Positions 43,242-52,481 are shown, counted from the stretch's first letter. The stretch: 52,481 nt of DNA from Paenibacillus wynnii (GCF_000757885.1 NZ_JQCR01000001.1:529812-582292); one strand, 5' to 3'. The notes: generated from the sequence alone by a model not told the origin. Translations and numbers: made by a program.

Positions 43242-46200
43242 CTACACAAGTGATTGTGCTGCTAAACGTGCCGCTCTAGAAATATCAGATGGGGAAGTCA
43301 CCGGCGTATTAAATGTTTGGCTGACCGATACTACTGTGCCCTGTACCACTGGTGGAACAGAGTTGACCGCACCTTTAGCCTTTTGCTCAGCTGCAGCCTT
43401 TTTGGCGTCAGCAGCCTGATTAAGAACGGCCATTGCTGAATTCCTAGCGGCGTCGATCTGAGAGTTAATACCGGCAATCAAGCTGCTGATCTGATCCACT
43501 TTAACCTTGAAACCTTGGTACATCTTCTCTCCCAATGTCTGACCCGTGATATGGTAAGAGTCACCAAAATCCGTCAGTAACTTCAGAATATCCTTCTGCT
43601 GGTCTTCAATAATCATTTTCTCAGCTTCAGCCTGCAGGTTTTTGGCTTCCAATAGTTTTGCATAATGAGCCTGCGTATCTATGAGTTGTTTTTCCAGAGA
43701 AGCCTTCTGAGCCTCATAGACATTATTAATCCGGACTTGGTCCGCTTCGTAATCAGCTTCCATGAGTTCCTTCTTGTCGAGCAGTTGCTGCTTAATGGCA
43801 TCGGTCTTTGCCTTTAGCTGATCTTGCAGTGTTTTCTTCTCTTCGTTAAGAACATCTTTCTTATCAGACAACTGTTCTTCCTGACGCCGCTTCTCTTGCT
43901 CAGCCAGGACCCTATTTAATTCCTTTTGAAGTTGTGCCCGATTGTAATCGTCATGCTCGTAATCAATTTTTGAAGTAAGTTGTCCAATTTTCTTGGCATC
44001 CTCAGCATCAACATCGGCTCGATTCTTCTGCTTTTGAGCATCTTCAAGGGCATCCAATTCCGCCTGAATCGCATCGATTTGAGCATTGAGCACTCTGTCC
44101 AGTGCGGCAATTTCAGCTTCTGAAGCATCCTCAGCAGCTTTTACTCGGGCTTTGTAAGCAGACTGGACAACTTCAAGTTGTGCCTTCTTCCACTCCTCAT
44201 TTGCCGCCTGCGCTGCTTTAATGCTGTCTTCTTGTAATCGTTTCTCTTCGGTGTACTTTGCTTTGAGAGCATCCTGAACGCCTTTAGCGAGGTCATTGAT
44301 ACCATCGATTTGAGCTTTTTTCGTGTCCTCAGCGTAATCCTTTTGCAGTTGCAGTCGTTCATTTGTGGCCAATCGGATTTCCTCAGTAATTTGTCGCTCA
44401 ATTCCCCTTTTCTCAGCCGCGGTATACCTATCATCAGCAAGTACTTTTGCTAGATAGGATTTATTTAAATAGATTTGATCATTATATAGTTTGTCCTTCA
44501 GCTTATAGGCTTCAGTATCGGATAAATTCTCACGAGCGACTCGATCCTCATAAGCTGCCTTTAACTGATCGCTTACATATTTAACAGCATCTGTACGGGC
44601 CTGTTTCTCGGCAGCAATCTTTCTCTGAGTGACTTCAAAAATCATATCATCAATTTGTTTACGTTCTTCTGCAGAGTCGGCATATAATTTCCGAATCCGT
44701 TGTAACCGTTCAATCTCCTGCGCCTCATTTAATTTACCAAGTGTCACAGACCTGTTGTAATCATCTAGCGCTTTCTCTAAGGACGCGTCACCCATTGTCT
44801 TCTTGACTGCATAAATCCGTTCTTCGATATCCATCCGCTCGTCGCCAGTCTTCACATACTTCGATTGGATGTTTTGGAGCATCTTCAGTTCCTCCGCCAC
44901 GGCGAGCTGATCAAGGGCTTTCAAGTGTTCCAACTTCTTGTAGGCTTCATCTAGTGCCGTGTTTTCGTAGGCTTTAGGGGTACTTGTCTTTGTCTTAGGG
45001 ATGTCAGGGTACTTAGGTGCAATGACTGGGGTAACTCCATATCCCTCGACTTTAGTTGGATCGGGAGCTTCGACGAGAGCTTGTAAAGCAGCCGCTTCTC
45101 CGCGTAACCTCGCAAGTTCATCGTTCATTCTTTTCAATGCTGCTTCAGCCAACCCCGAACTTCCGGTTATGTGTGTAATGGCGGTTGCTATCATAATAGC
45201 GGCCTCTTGCTTAGCTATGGCTGTTTTTGTTTCTTGGCTAGCCGATATTGCTTTTACTTTAATGCTTGCCCATTCTAGTGCAACCTCGCGCTCCTTAACA
45301 ATGAGAAGGCCTTGAATAGCATCCGCGTTTATTCCTACCGCTGAAGAAAACTGAGGAAACTGCTTGGCTAATTCTTGTTGAGCTGATGTCCAGTCTGCCG
45401 TACCTTCTTTCGCTGCCTTATATTGCTTCAGTAAGTTTTTAGACTGAAGGATTTCAGCTGCTTTTACGGCTACTGTACTTGCACTATCGCTAACTTGGGA
45501 AGCAGAAAGAATTTTTGACTTTTTAACCGCATCGTCTATCGCTTTGTTTAAATCCATCTGTACATCTCTTAGTTTTTGCGTGGTTACCGCAGCAATCTTC
45601 CCGTTCTTGTCAATAAAATCCAGAGATATTCCGAACTTATTGGCTGTCTCTTCAAGATCTTTCATGGAGATATGCAAATCGCGAGCAGCAGAATCCAATG
45701 CGCCGATGTTATTACCCATAGCAGCTGAATCGCTTTCGGCAGCTACGCTAGTTAAAGCTTCGTAATACCGGATCAGTTCATCGATGGCGGCAACCTTTTC
45801 TTGATAGACATCTATTTCATTCTCTTGAATACCCTTTTCCTAAACCCGTTGTAGATCATCTTGAGCCTTTTCTAATTCTTCAGTTGCAACCCTATTGTTG
45901 TGGATAGCTACTGTAACAGCGGCGAATGCAGCAGCAACTCCTGCAAGGATGAGGATCACAGGGTTTGTAACTAGACCTATCATGGCAAGCTTTGCTGCTT
46001 CCGTAGCAGCTCCGAAAACAGCAATCAATCCCGTAAAGGTTGCGCCTAATGTTGTAATTGCCGCCACGGCCTCAGGATTATCTTTAACAAAAATGCCGAT
46101 GGTATCAATAACTGGCTTAATCACACCTACCAAAACTGATAAAACAGGTATTAGTGAAGCTCCAAAATTCTGCGCAAGAACCAACGTGGAGGCTCCTAAC

Positions 46201-46907
46201 GCTGCCTGCTGTCCTGAGAAAGTTTGTGTGTATAAAGCAGCATTGCCTAGCTGATGCTGCGTTTCTTTCATAATGCCGTTATACTCGGCCTGCCGCTTCT
46301 CCGCTAGGGTTAACTCCATATATGACTTGCCGAGTTCTTTAGCGTATTCTTTCCACATCACCGACACATTCTTGGTTACACCAGCATTATCAACGAGAAT
46401 TGAGTTCTCATTTTTTAGACCCTCAGTAGCTGACTGAATGGCATACCCAAATGTGAGTGAGGCTTGCCGTCCAAAGGCAGCTGAGTCCTTGAAGCGATTC
46501 ATGATATCAACGGCTTCTTCAAGACCAAACCCTCGTGATAATAGATTTTTAAGTCCAGTAGCAGCATTGGAAACTGGCATTAAACCATCTGAAGTTAATT
46601 GAGCCATTGCCTTTTGCAAACCAGACACGCTATTACCCGTATTCTCAGCTATTGATTTCAAGCCCAACATGGCGTTTGTTGACTCATTATAGGCGGATAC
46701 GCCTTTCATAATTGCCGCAACGATCATAGCAAATGCAGCAGCGCCCACTACACCTGTTTTCGTATAGGCCGCTTGGAGTTCTTCTTGGTCAGCCGCTCGG
46801 CGGGTCTGGTCTTGGAGACGCTGCAATTCCCTTCTTGCCTGTTCCATCCCTCGCTCCAGCGCATCGGTGCGTAGTCGGATGTTTACTATCATATCGCCTA
46901 AATCCAT
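43242..46907 (-). pseudogene. Tape measure protein, interrupted by an in-frame TAG
   Basis: A 1221-codon frame, broken once by TAG at 45840-45842. The frame is the same before and after; the codons run CAA CGG GTT TAG GAA AAG GGT ATT, and no base is missing. The N-terminal 355 codons (MDLGDMIVNIRLRTDALERGMEQARRELQ, hydrophobic 52-70 and about 260-340) and the C-terminal 865 codons (long coiled coil, many K/E/A repeats) together have normal tape-measure architecture. About 180 nm of tail length would result. Either a nonsense mutation, an amber suppressed in the host, or a base-call error. Confidence 0.82.
45840..45842 (-). other. In-frame amber codon in the tape measure gene
   Basis: Single TAG in an otherwise open frame from 46907 to 43242. 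Single-base changes could produce it from CAG, AAG, GAG, TGG, TTG or TCG. Confidence 0.85.
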
Positions 46908-46949
46908 ATTTCCACCTGCCTTTTTGACAATAAAAAAGAGCCTTTCGGC

Positions 46950-47426
46950 TCAATCGATTACAATGTATCGTTCTCCCTGTGAAACAAGCCTCTTTTTACA
47001 TGTTGGACATGTGACCCCAGTTTCATTGCCTATAATGGAAATGGAATGGCTGCAAGAAGGACAGATTAGCTTTTTAGAATTCCTCATATGCAATGCTCCA
47101 TATATAGGCATGCCAATTGAGGCTAAGATAAGAGGGATACCAAGCAAAGCTCCTATTCCAGTTAAAGAGAGCACTATTCCAACTGGAATTCCGAATATCA
47201 GGCACCCTACTCCAAATACAAAACCTTCTTTAGTTTGCTTGAATTTATCGGCATCGTTCAATTCAGACTTTTGCCCTTTTTTTCTCTCTAAATGTTCCTT
47301 GAAATAATCGATTGTTTCTTCCTTCTCGTAAGGAATAGCATCTTTAATCGAGGCGTTGCAGTTTATACAATACATATCAGAACCATTATTTTTAGTACCA
47401 CACTTAGCACAAAGCTTATACGCCAT
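46950..47426 (-). CDS. Double zinc-ribbon membrane protein, inserted in the tail module
   Basis: A 158-residue protein from ATG 47426 (MAYKLCAKCGTKNNGSDMYCINC), preceded by GGGGGA. Four Cys (CAKC...CINC) form a zinc ribbon at the N-terminus. Two membrane segments follow (FVFGVGCLIFGIPVGIVLSLTGIGALLGIPLILASIGMPIYGALH, about 78-116). A second ribbon (LICPSCSHSISIIGNETGVTCPTCKKRLV) is near the C-terminus. It does not look like a tail protein. It may be a moron affecting the host envelope or excluding other phages. Confidence 0.72.
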   Translation of the reverse strand: MAYKLCAKCGTKNNGSDMYCINCNASIKDAIPYEKEETIDYFKEHLERKKGQKSELNDADKFKQTKEGFVFGVGCLIFGIPVGIVLSLTGIGALLGIPLILASIGMPIYGALHMRNSKKLICPSCSHSISIIGNETGVTCPTCKKRLVSQGERYIVID

Positions 47427-47489
47427 ATACATTCCCCCGGCACAATCAAATTTTGAATCTATTGTACCAAATAAAGGAATAGCGGGATA

Positions 47490-48103
47490 TTAGAAAAGTT
47501 CATCAGCAAAGACTTCTTCATCGTTCGGTTTCTCTGAGGGCATCTGCATCTTATTATGCTCCTGGAGGATTACCATAAACTCATCGAGATAATAGTCTTC
47601 TAGTAATGCCCGCTTCCCAATTCCGATAGACTGGGCTGCGGCAATTATTTTTTGGAGCCAAGCTTCAGAGCCGCCAGCGGATTTGCTTTCCATCCCCCCA
47701 TCATCATTTTGATTTGGACGAAAAAATCCGTCATATCATTAACAGCCCAAAAAGCCCGCAACACCTCCAACAGTTCTTTCGGTGTCAAGTTGTCCTGGAG
47801 ATGTTCAAACTCAGTATCGATCAGCTCCGCCACAAGCCGCAGGAACTGCTCCGGCACTACACGCAGCAATCGGGATACCAACTGATACACCGTATCTTCG
47901 TCAATGGCCTTCAGCTTGTCGAGGACCTGATCGGGCTTCATCCCCGGAAACAATTCCTTCAGCATGATCTCAGGCAGGTTCTCTATAGCATGCAGAGCTT
48001 TGATATATTGACCGAGTGGTAGCTTCTTCACCTTAATCCCGTGCAGCATCTGATCTTGTGGCAGGGAGGCGGTAATACTTTTGTCTCTCTTAAAATTGAA
48101 CAT
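47490..48103 (-). CDS. Tail assembly chaperone with -1 frameshift extension
   Basis: The first frame (48103-47645, 152 aa: MFNFKRDKSITASLPQDQMLHGIKVKKLPLGQYIKALHAIENL ... ALKLGSKK) ends at TAA. A second frame, in the -1 phase, continues IIAAAQSIGIGKRALLEDYYLDEFMVILQEHNKM ... ADELF and ends at 47490. The junction reads TCC AAA AAA TAA, so a Lys tRNA in the P site can slip back one base onto AAA when the stop is in the A site. Two forms in the gpG/gpGT manner are likely. Confidence 0.75.
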
Positions 48104-48173
48104 TTATTTACCTTCTTCCATCGTAATTTTACAAAGAGAAAGAGCCCGACAATAGCCGAGCTCGATTGTTTAT

Positions 48174-48731
48174 TTATGCAGGGATAGGAGTGAGTGTTTC
48201 CAACCAAGTGAGATCCGCAGCCGTTGTGGTATCCTTCATGTCTTTTACCAGGTTGTTCTTTTTCACTTGAGTAACCTTGCCTTTAATCTCAATCGCTGTA
48301 GCAGAGTCTCCAGTACCTTTAGTATTGACTGCATCAGCGATGGCAGAGCATCGAAGAGCGTAGACCTTGAACATCCGGTAATTTCCGTCAGAAGTGAGCG
48401 CCTGAAAAGAGATTCCAATCTCAGGAGCTACGTTATCCGCATGGAAGGAATAGACCTTCGATGTTGTATCGTAGGTTCCACCTTCGAAGTGAGCCCGGAT
48501 CTCCAGAGGCAGTTCCGCAAGTGTAAGTGTAAAATTGAATCCATTCAAATCCGTTCCTGCTTCATAGACAGAATCATCCGCGTTAATGGACCAATCAGAG
48601 GAATCTGGTTCCATGCTGCACGTTTGGGCACCTGAAACGGGTACCGCCACACCAGCTGTATATCCTGTGGCATCATTCTTAGTAATCGGGAACAACTTCA
48701 AATTCTTAAAACCTTTCAAAATCTTAGCCAT
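48174..48731 (-). CDS. Major tail protein (phi13 type)
   Basis: A 185-residue protein: MAKILKGFKNLKLFPITKNDATGYTAGVAVPVSGAQTCSMEPDSSDWSINADDSVYE is the start of phi13-type major tail proteins. The middle contains FNFTLTLAELPLEIRAHFEGG and the C-terminus AADLTWLETLTPIPA. It polymerises into the tube of the long flexible tail. Two bases after the tail completion gene. Confidence 0.9.
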   Translation of the reverse strand: MAKILKGFKNLKLFPITKNDATGYTAGVAVPVSGAQTCSMEPDSSDWSINADDSVYEAGTDLNGFNFTLTLAELPLEIRAHFEGGTYDTTSKVYSFHADNVAPEIGISFQALTSDGNYRMFKVYALRCSAIADAVNTKGTGDSATAIEIKGKVTQVKKNNLVKDMKDTTTAADLTWLETLTPIPA

Positions 48732-48733
48732 TG

Positions 48734-49072
48734 TCAGGCCTCCTTCATAATGGTATATCTCAGAATCTTTCGTTTCACTTCACCAGACAAGTCATCCGTT
48801 CCAAATGTACGCCAGAATCCCATACCCTTCATAAGCTCATCCACGCCCTGTGAGAGAGGTTCAATTTGTTCCGTACCATTTCCCCAGACTTGGATATAAA
48901 ACTCGATGTATGCCTCTGCCGCTTCGTCGTCGCTGGCATTAGCGTCTTGGTTAGTCGCTTCATAAAAGGTAATGGACGGCAACGACGGCATAGACTCCGG
49001 GTAATCGGTTGTAACCGGGTAGCCCAGTGTTTTTAAAGCCTCTTTAATAGTCGGCTTCATATTAGTCATCAT
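48734..49072 (-). CDS. Tail completion/terminator protein (DUF3168-like)
   Basis: A 112-residue protein: MKPTIKEALKTLGYPVTTDYPESMPSLPSITFYEA, AYIEFYIQVWGNGTEQIEPLSQGVDELMKGMGFWRTF. Position between gp10-like and major tail protein, plus this pattern, mark the tail terminator family. Overlaps the HK97-gp10-like gene by 4 bases. Confidence 0.8.
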   Translation of the reverse strand: MMTNMKPTIKEALKTLGYPVTTDYPESMPSLPSITFYEATNQDANASDDEAAEAYIEFYIQVWGNGTEQIEPLSQGVDELMKGMGFWRTFGTDDLSGEVKRKILRYTIMKEA

Positions 49073-49506
49073 TTTGCTAGCAGCCTCCTCAGCTCAGCGG
49101 CGACCGCGTATTTAACGTTGTATTCATTTCTCCGAAGTGCCGGGAGTAGGAACGGCTGCGGTTTCATCCCTTGGGTGGTTACCCACTTGCCGTTTGGCAG
49201 TTTAAATCGCCACGGTGTTTGTCGGCCCTGGCCGTTGGAGGCATGAATACCGGTACCCAGCTCCACATAAGGGGCATAATGGACGTTGGTCCCAACCTCA
49301 CAAACAATTTCATTTCCTCTGTCGATAACCTTGCGACCTATCCGCGCTCTTAGATGGCCTGTATCACCAACCGGTGCAAGCCGCTTGGCATCCCTTTCCA
49401 CAATAAGCCCGCCTTTATCCATAGCCTTTAGGGATAAAAGTTTCACATCTTTGCCTGCTCTCAGTAACTTTGCCAAGGTGTCTGATATATCGATCTCTAT
49501 CTCCAC
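49069..49506 (-). CDS. HK97 gp10-like head-tail connector protein
   Basis: A 145-residue protein starting at GTG 49506, with AGGAGG 9 bases in front (inside the last codons of the preceding gene). VERDAKRLAPVGDTGHLRARIGRKV, VHYAPYVELGTGIHASNGQGRQTPWRF and GMKPQPFLLPALRRNEYNVKYAVAAEL are HK97-gp10 family signatures. Helps join head and tail. Confidence 0.85.
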   Translation of the reverse strand: MEIEIDISDTLAKLLRAGKDVKLLSLKAMDKGGLIVERDAKRLAPVGDTGHLRARIGRKVIDRGNEIVCEVGTNVHYAPYVELGTGIHASNGQGRQTPWRFKLPNGKWVTTQGMKPQPFLLPALRRNEYNVKYAVAAELRRLLAK

Positions 49507-49508
49507 CG

Positions 49509-49852
49509 TTACCGCCTCCTCAGCAAGCACTCATAATGTTCAGGCCAAGGGGTAACACTCACTACAATGTAATCTGGCTCACCCTCTCGATTTGTCAGGT
49601 ACGCTCCAACTCCTTCTACCAAACTGTCATTGGGCCGGCAGAAAATCCGGTCTTGGCAATCCAATTGAAGGCCATACTCCTGCAGTGCTAGAGCGCTACT
49701 AAATGGCTCCTTGTATGCTTCGGTGTAATCCGAACCCGACCAGACCGTAACCTCTCCACCGTGCGGACCGTCCTCCAATGTGCTGGACTTGAACCACAAC
49801 TCAGCGTTTTTGATTAGCGGAAAGATAGTGGTAAAGTACCCGCCCCTATCAT
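49509..49852 (-). pseudogene. Head-closure/minor capsid protein, probable single-base frameshift near start
   Basis: The ATG at 49852 overlaps the preceding stop by 4 bases (ATGA) and has GAGGA upstream, but its frame ends after 12 codons. If one T is added in the TTT/ACC region near 49833, the frame joins TTIFPLIKNAELWFKSSTLEDGPHGGEVTVW ... PWPEHYECLLRRR to give 114 residues. Otherwise the gene would start at TTG 49799 without a ribosome binding site. The type of protein fits the minor capsid/head-closure slot. Confidence 0.6.
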
Positions 49853-50190
49853 AACGTCCTCATCCGGCGGTAACGGTTAAGCTGCGGACGAAAGGCATCA
49901 ATCATTTGATCAATGCCTCCGCCGCTTTTGTTGTCAGCAAATTCTGTCCGGACTCCCCCGACCGTGATTGCCTTAACTGTCCGCTCTGTGTTGGTATCCA
50001 TTTGCTGGCTCCGGTATCGTTTAAGAGTAATCTCTATTGCCACATCCTCTAGCCCAGGCGGTAACTCCGAGAGATTACAGTAATTCAGGATTTTTCGTAC
50101 CGTGCTATTCAGTAAATATTCAAGGAGATAGTCTTGATCCGTCGCTCCATCCAATTCCAATCCCAGCAGCAGTTTAAGATTTCTCAGCAT
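49849..50190 (-). CDS. Head-tail connector (gp6/QLRG-like) protein
   Basis: A 113-residue protein: MLRNLKLLLGLELDGATDQDYLLEYLLNSTVRKILNYCNLSELPPGLEDVAIEITLKRYRSQQMD, RAFRPQLNRYRRMRTL. This is the gp6-like connector pattern (DYLL..L......I..YC....LP..L......................L..YRR.R). It overlaps the preceding gene by 17 bases. Confidence 0.85.
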   Translation of the reverse strand: MLRNLKLLLGLELDGATDQDYLLEYLLNSTVRKILNYCNLSELPPGLEDVAIEITLKRYRSQQMDTNTERTVKAITVGGVRTEFADNKSGGGIDQMIDAFRPQLNRYRRMRTL

Positions 50191-50374
50191 CGGGATCAGC
50201 TCCCTTTTCCTTCTTTGATGTTACGGCGGGTGCTGTCGCTTCGTCCATAGCGAAACCCCGGGACCGAAAGTAGCCTAACGCTTTGGCATCCTCCGTTTCA
50301 CCAATGCCATTTTCAAAGCGGACCCCCGCGATCACTCCGGTAAATTTCTTATCAGCCGCCTTAACCTTTGGCAT
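50174..50374 (-). CDS. 66-aa phage protein, function unknown
   Basis: From ATG 50374 (MPKVKAADKKFTGVIAGVRFENGIGETEDAKALGYFRSRGFAMDE), preceded by AAGGAGG. A longer frame to 50461 exists but belongs to the preceding broken gene. The beta segment FTGVIAGVRFENGIGETED followed by LGYFRSRGF is seen in small head proteins of Bacillota phages (inference). Confidence 0.7.
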   Translation of the reverse strand: MPKVKAADKKFTGVIAGVRFENGIGETEDAKALGYFRSRGFAMDEATAPAVTSKKEKGADPDAEKS

Positions 50375-50375
50375 C

Positions 50376-50695
50376 TTACTCGTCCTCCTTCGCTTTCTCC
50401 GCTCATGGATGGCTTCCTGGATCACTGCTAGCACTTCATCTTTCTTGCTTGCTTCCCCCAAGATCGATATTGTTCTCCTTAGCGTAAGCTTTAAGAGCCG
50501 GAAGCTTCATTTCTTCCAGAGATACGTCTGCCTCATCAAATTCCGGCACATCATCACGGCGGATTACACCGTCCTTAATAAGGCATCGATTTCAGTAGGT
50601 AAGATATGAATAGATTCTCCGGCTTTATAAAACCGTTTGTTGTACTTGGCCCCGGTAATCAATGGAACTTCAATACGTTCTCGGACGCATATCAT
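50376..50695 (-). pseudogene. HeH/SAP-like phage protein broken by three indels
   Basis: From ATG 50695 (MICVRERIEVPLITGAKYNKRFYKAGESIHILPTEIDALL), preceded by GAAAGG. Three single-base indels are needed to read through: one A missing in TTATTAAGG (near 50580), one G extra in CTTGGGGGAA (near 50458), and one G missing in GAGCGGAG (near 50400). The repaired frame contains LEEMKLPALKAYAKENNIDLGEASKKDEVLAVIQEAI, a typical Rho-N/HeH helical DNA- or capsid-binding fold, and ends at TAA 50376-50378. It follows the capsid gene. Confidence 0.7.
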
Positions 50696-50729
50696 CCTTT
50701 CAAAAAAAATAGGAGAGGCTAAGCCCTCC

Positions 50730-51769
50730 TTAAACAACCTTGGCAATAAAGATGTTGTCGATAGTCTCAAACGACGGCAACGTGATCGCTGAAACAATTG
50801 TTTCGACGTTCACAGGGTGCGGCTGTTTAATAGTAGTGATAGCAACGCCGGTGTTAACAATAGAAACTTCTGCGCTGGTTGCACCGCTCATCAGGTCGGC
50901 TTCTTCTGGAGTTGTACCAAACCATGTTTTTCCCAAAAATCCATCCGGAATTAACGTGAAGTAATCATCTGGGTAGAATAAGTGATTGCTGCCATCTTGC
51001 AGAGCATACTTCTTGTTATATACTGCGATGGTCACTCCCAGTTTAGTCTCCAAGTATTGCCGCATAAGCGCATCAGTCATAATGATGTTTTGTCCACCCA
51101 GCGGATTCATGTCCAAGCGGATTTTTTCATTTGCCAAGATGTTATTCCATGTTTTACGGGTACAAATTGCCTTAGTTGGCCGGACACCTTGCTCATCTTC
51201 GATCGTATCCTGCCACTCCTTAATATCTGCAACGATATTAGCGGTCGGATCATCCCATTTATCTGTGCCTGTGAGAGTGGTCTTGTGTCCCGCCTTCATC
51301 TTGTAATCATAATCCAGATCGATCCGATTAGCAGTGATTCGAATCTTGCCAGAAGAGAGGAGTTGCATGCGCATGCGTTCTGCATTGACTTCAGCTCCGC
51401 TTACCAGGCTGGCTCGGTCATCATAGATCTGTTTGATCAGAGATTCGACATAAGCGCCATTCTGAGACTCTAATAGTCTCATCAACTCTTGGCGGTCCTT
51501 CTCTTTCAGGAGCATAGCTTCACGGAAAACGGCATTTCAGTCTCTACTTTGCCAAATCCGATTCGATCCCTCAATGTAGCCTTTGTATCAAATTCTGAAG
51601 GCATCAGAGCGACTGGCAATCCACCTGCACCTTTGATCCACCCGAGATCAAGTCCTAGTTTCTTCGATGCTGGGAACAGCGTGGCACCCAAATACGGGAT
51701 TGTGTTTGATGGATTAGCAGCGATATAAGCCGCGATCTCTGGAGCTCTTACTAAATCTTGAATATTCAT
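50730..51769 (-). pseudogene. Major capsid protein (gpE family) with one-base deletion
   Basis: The frame from 51769 (MNIQDLVRAPEIAAYIAANPSNTIPYLGATLFPASKK) changes at about 51525: the sequence TTTTCC should be TTTTTCC to continue FREAMLLKEKDRQELMRLLESQNGAYVESLIKQIYDDRASLVSG. The remainder, to 50730, has SSGKIRITANRIDLDYDYKMKAGHKTTLTGTDKWDDPTANIVADI and ends IFIAKVV, as in the phage coat protein E family. The repaired gene would be 346 residues, a normal length. As read, no intact capsid would be made. Confidence 0.88.
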
Positions 51770-51792
51770 AGTTAATTGTCACCTTCCCTTTC

Positions 51793-52162
51793 TTAGTCGA
51801 TGAATGCGATCTGCTTCAATGCTACAATTTCCTCAGCGGTAGGAGCAGTCGGGATTTTATTTTTATTAATGAACCCATGAAGAACAAGAGCACCTGGAGC
51901 CGGACGGACGTTACATCGGTATCGTTCAAAAGCACGCCCTCGGCGTTCGATACCCCTGTTGTAGTGGTTGCTTTAACAGCGAGTACAGTATCGTCAGCAA
52001 GAATTCCCCCTCCAAGGATGGTGCCAGCACGAACAATTTTCTTGCCGTCAGCATTTGCCGTAACGCCAGCGTTACTCACAGTGATTGCTACCGCGACATA
52101 GTGATCAGGGAATTTAAGAATTTCTTTTTGTTTCCGTATGTTGTTTCTATGAATTTACTCAT
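51793..52162 (-). pseudogene. Head decoration protein with two one-base deletions
   Basis: From ATG 52162 (MSKFIETTYGNKK), with GGAGG 10 bases upstream. One A is missing in AACAAAAAGAAA (near 52117) and one G in TCCGTCCGG (near 51905). The repaired protein is 123 residues: EILKFPDHYVAVAITVSNAGVTANADGKKIVRAGTILGGGILADD and GALVLHGFINKNKIPTAPTAEEIVALKQIAFID. Place between scaffold and capsid fits a head decoration/stabilisation protein. Confidence 0.72.
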
Positions 52163-52181
52163 TTTGATTTATCCTCCGTTC

Positions 52182-52481
52182 TTATTTGAAATAACTTTCT
52201 CGGGCCGTATCCAGCCCTTCATTACCTTTAGTGGATTCAGCCAATTGCTTTCCAAAGTAACCGACCTTCATCACCTTGATCGCCCTTGACTGATCCTTAC
52301 CATCCAACAGTGAGCGTCCCTTTAAATTTGAAGCCTCCACCGCCGCCCTTATCCTCGTTTTAAACAAGTAGGCATCCGACGTTTGTAAAACTTTGAGCTG
52401 ATCGTCCAGTCCAACCACCTTACCGTCATCGCCGATGACCAACTTCCCTTTATCAATCAGCCCGGTAACAACCTTTTCGTT
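52182..52481 (-). CDS. Phage scaffolding protein (gp20 type), C-terminal part
   Basis: The frame is open from the right window edge, so the N-terminus is missing. NEKVVTGLIDKGKLVIGDDGKVVGLDDQLKVLQTSDAYLFK and the C-terminal GNEGLDTARESYFK match the gp20-type minor structural/scaffold family, which precedes the capsid gene in many siphophages. An apparent start at 52442 is TTG and is inside the frame. No frameshift in the visible part. Confidence 0.78.
   Translation of the reverse strand, partial: NEKVVTGLIDKGKLVIGDDGKVVGLDDQLKVLQTSDAYLFKTRIRAAVEASNLKGRSLLDGKDQSRAIKVMKVGYFGKQLAESTKGNEGLDTARESYFK

Overview
The window comes from an endospore-forming Firmicute, most probably a Paenibacillus. The 16S 3' end carries the Bacillota anti-Shine-Dalgarno, and most genes have strong AGGAGG-type ribosome binding sites. 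A block of sporulation/germination genes (pdaB, kbaA, gerD, salA, cwlD) keeps the order seen downstream of rpsI in Bacillales. The genus is an inference from gene content, not from a search.

Layout. (1) 1-13.5 kb: a PBSX-like contractile-tail operon on the minus strand. It holds fibres, baseplate XkdQ-XkdU, tape measure, frameshifted chaperone, tube, sheath and tail terminator. The operon begins directly at the tail-terminator end, with no terminase, portal or capsid gene before its ArpU-type activator. A divergent XRE repressor plus an ImmA-type peptidase complete the control module. This looks like a tailocin (capsid-free phage-tail bacteriocin); its left end lies outside the window. (2) 13.6-20.5 kb: one rRNA/tRNA transcription unit on the minus strand, 16S-5S-tRNA-Ile-tRNA-Ala-23S-5S-12 tRNAs. 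The extra 5S between 16S and 23S is unusual. Two tandem promoters precede it. (3) 20.5-29.3 kb: host genes for sporulation and germination (SpoIIM-like, PdaB, KbaA, GerD, SalA, CwlD), a PPK2 kinase, and assimilatory sulfate genes (sat, cysH). They are followed by the 3' stub of rpsI with its terminator. (4) 29.3 kb to the right edge: a second, unrelated prophage with a long non-contractile tail, integrated at the 3' end of rpsI. Reading from the attachment site it holds SOS-regulated genes, a small divergent regulatory switch with two tiny membrane peptides, a three-gene operon ending in a SLATT-like 2TM protein, lysis genes, collagen-like tail fibres, tail tip, Dit, tape measure, chaperone, major tail protein, head-completion genes, capsid, decoration and scaffold genes. 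The integrase and the other att site must lie beyond the right edge.

How the genes work together. In the tailocin, repressor and peptidase set the off/on state, the ArpU-like protein turns on the tail operon from a promoter near 11.6 kb, and the tail genes build a sheathed particle. In the right prophage two genes next to the attachment site are under two LexA-like boxes, and another perfect LexA box lies upstream of the three-gene operon.

Most notable. (a) The capsid-free tail locus, with a textbook A AAA AAC frameshift site. (b) The prophage cargo operon at 31.6-33.9 kb, which may be a defence or exclusion system. (c) A compact switch at 30.45-30.9 kb, with GTTG/CAAC half-sites at about 10.5-bp steps driving two single-TM micropeptides. 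(d) A cluster of single-base homopolymer indels that breaks nearly every head gene between 49.8 and 52.2 kb, plus an in-frame amber codon in the tape measure gene. Either the prophage is decaying or the consensus is locally wrong.
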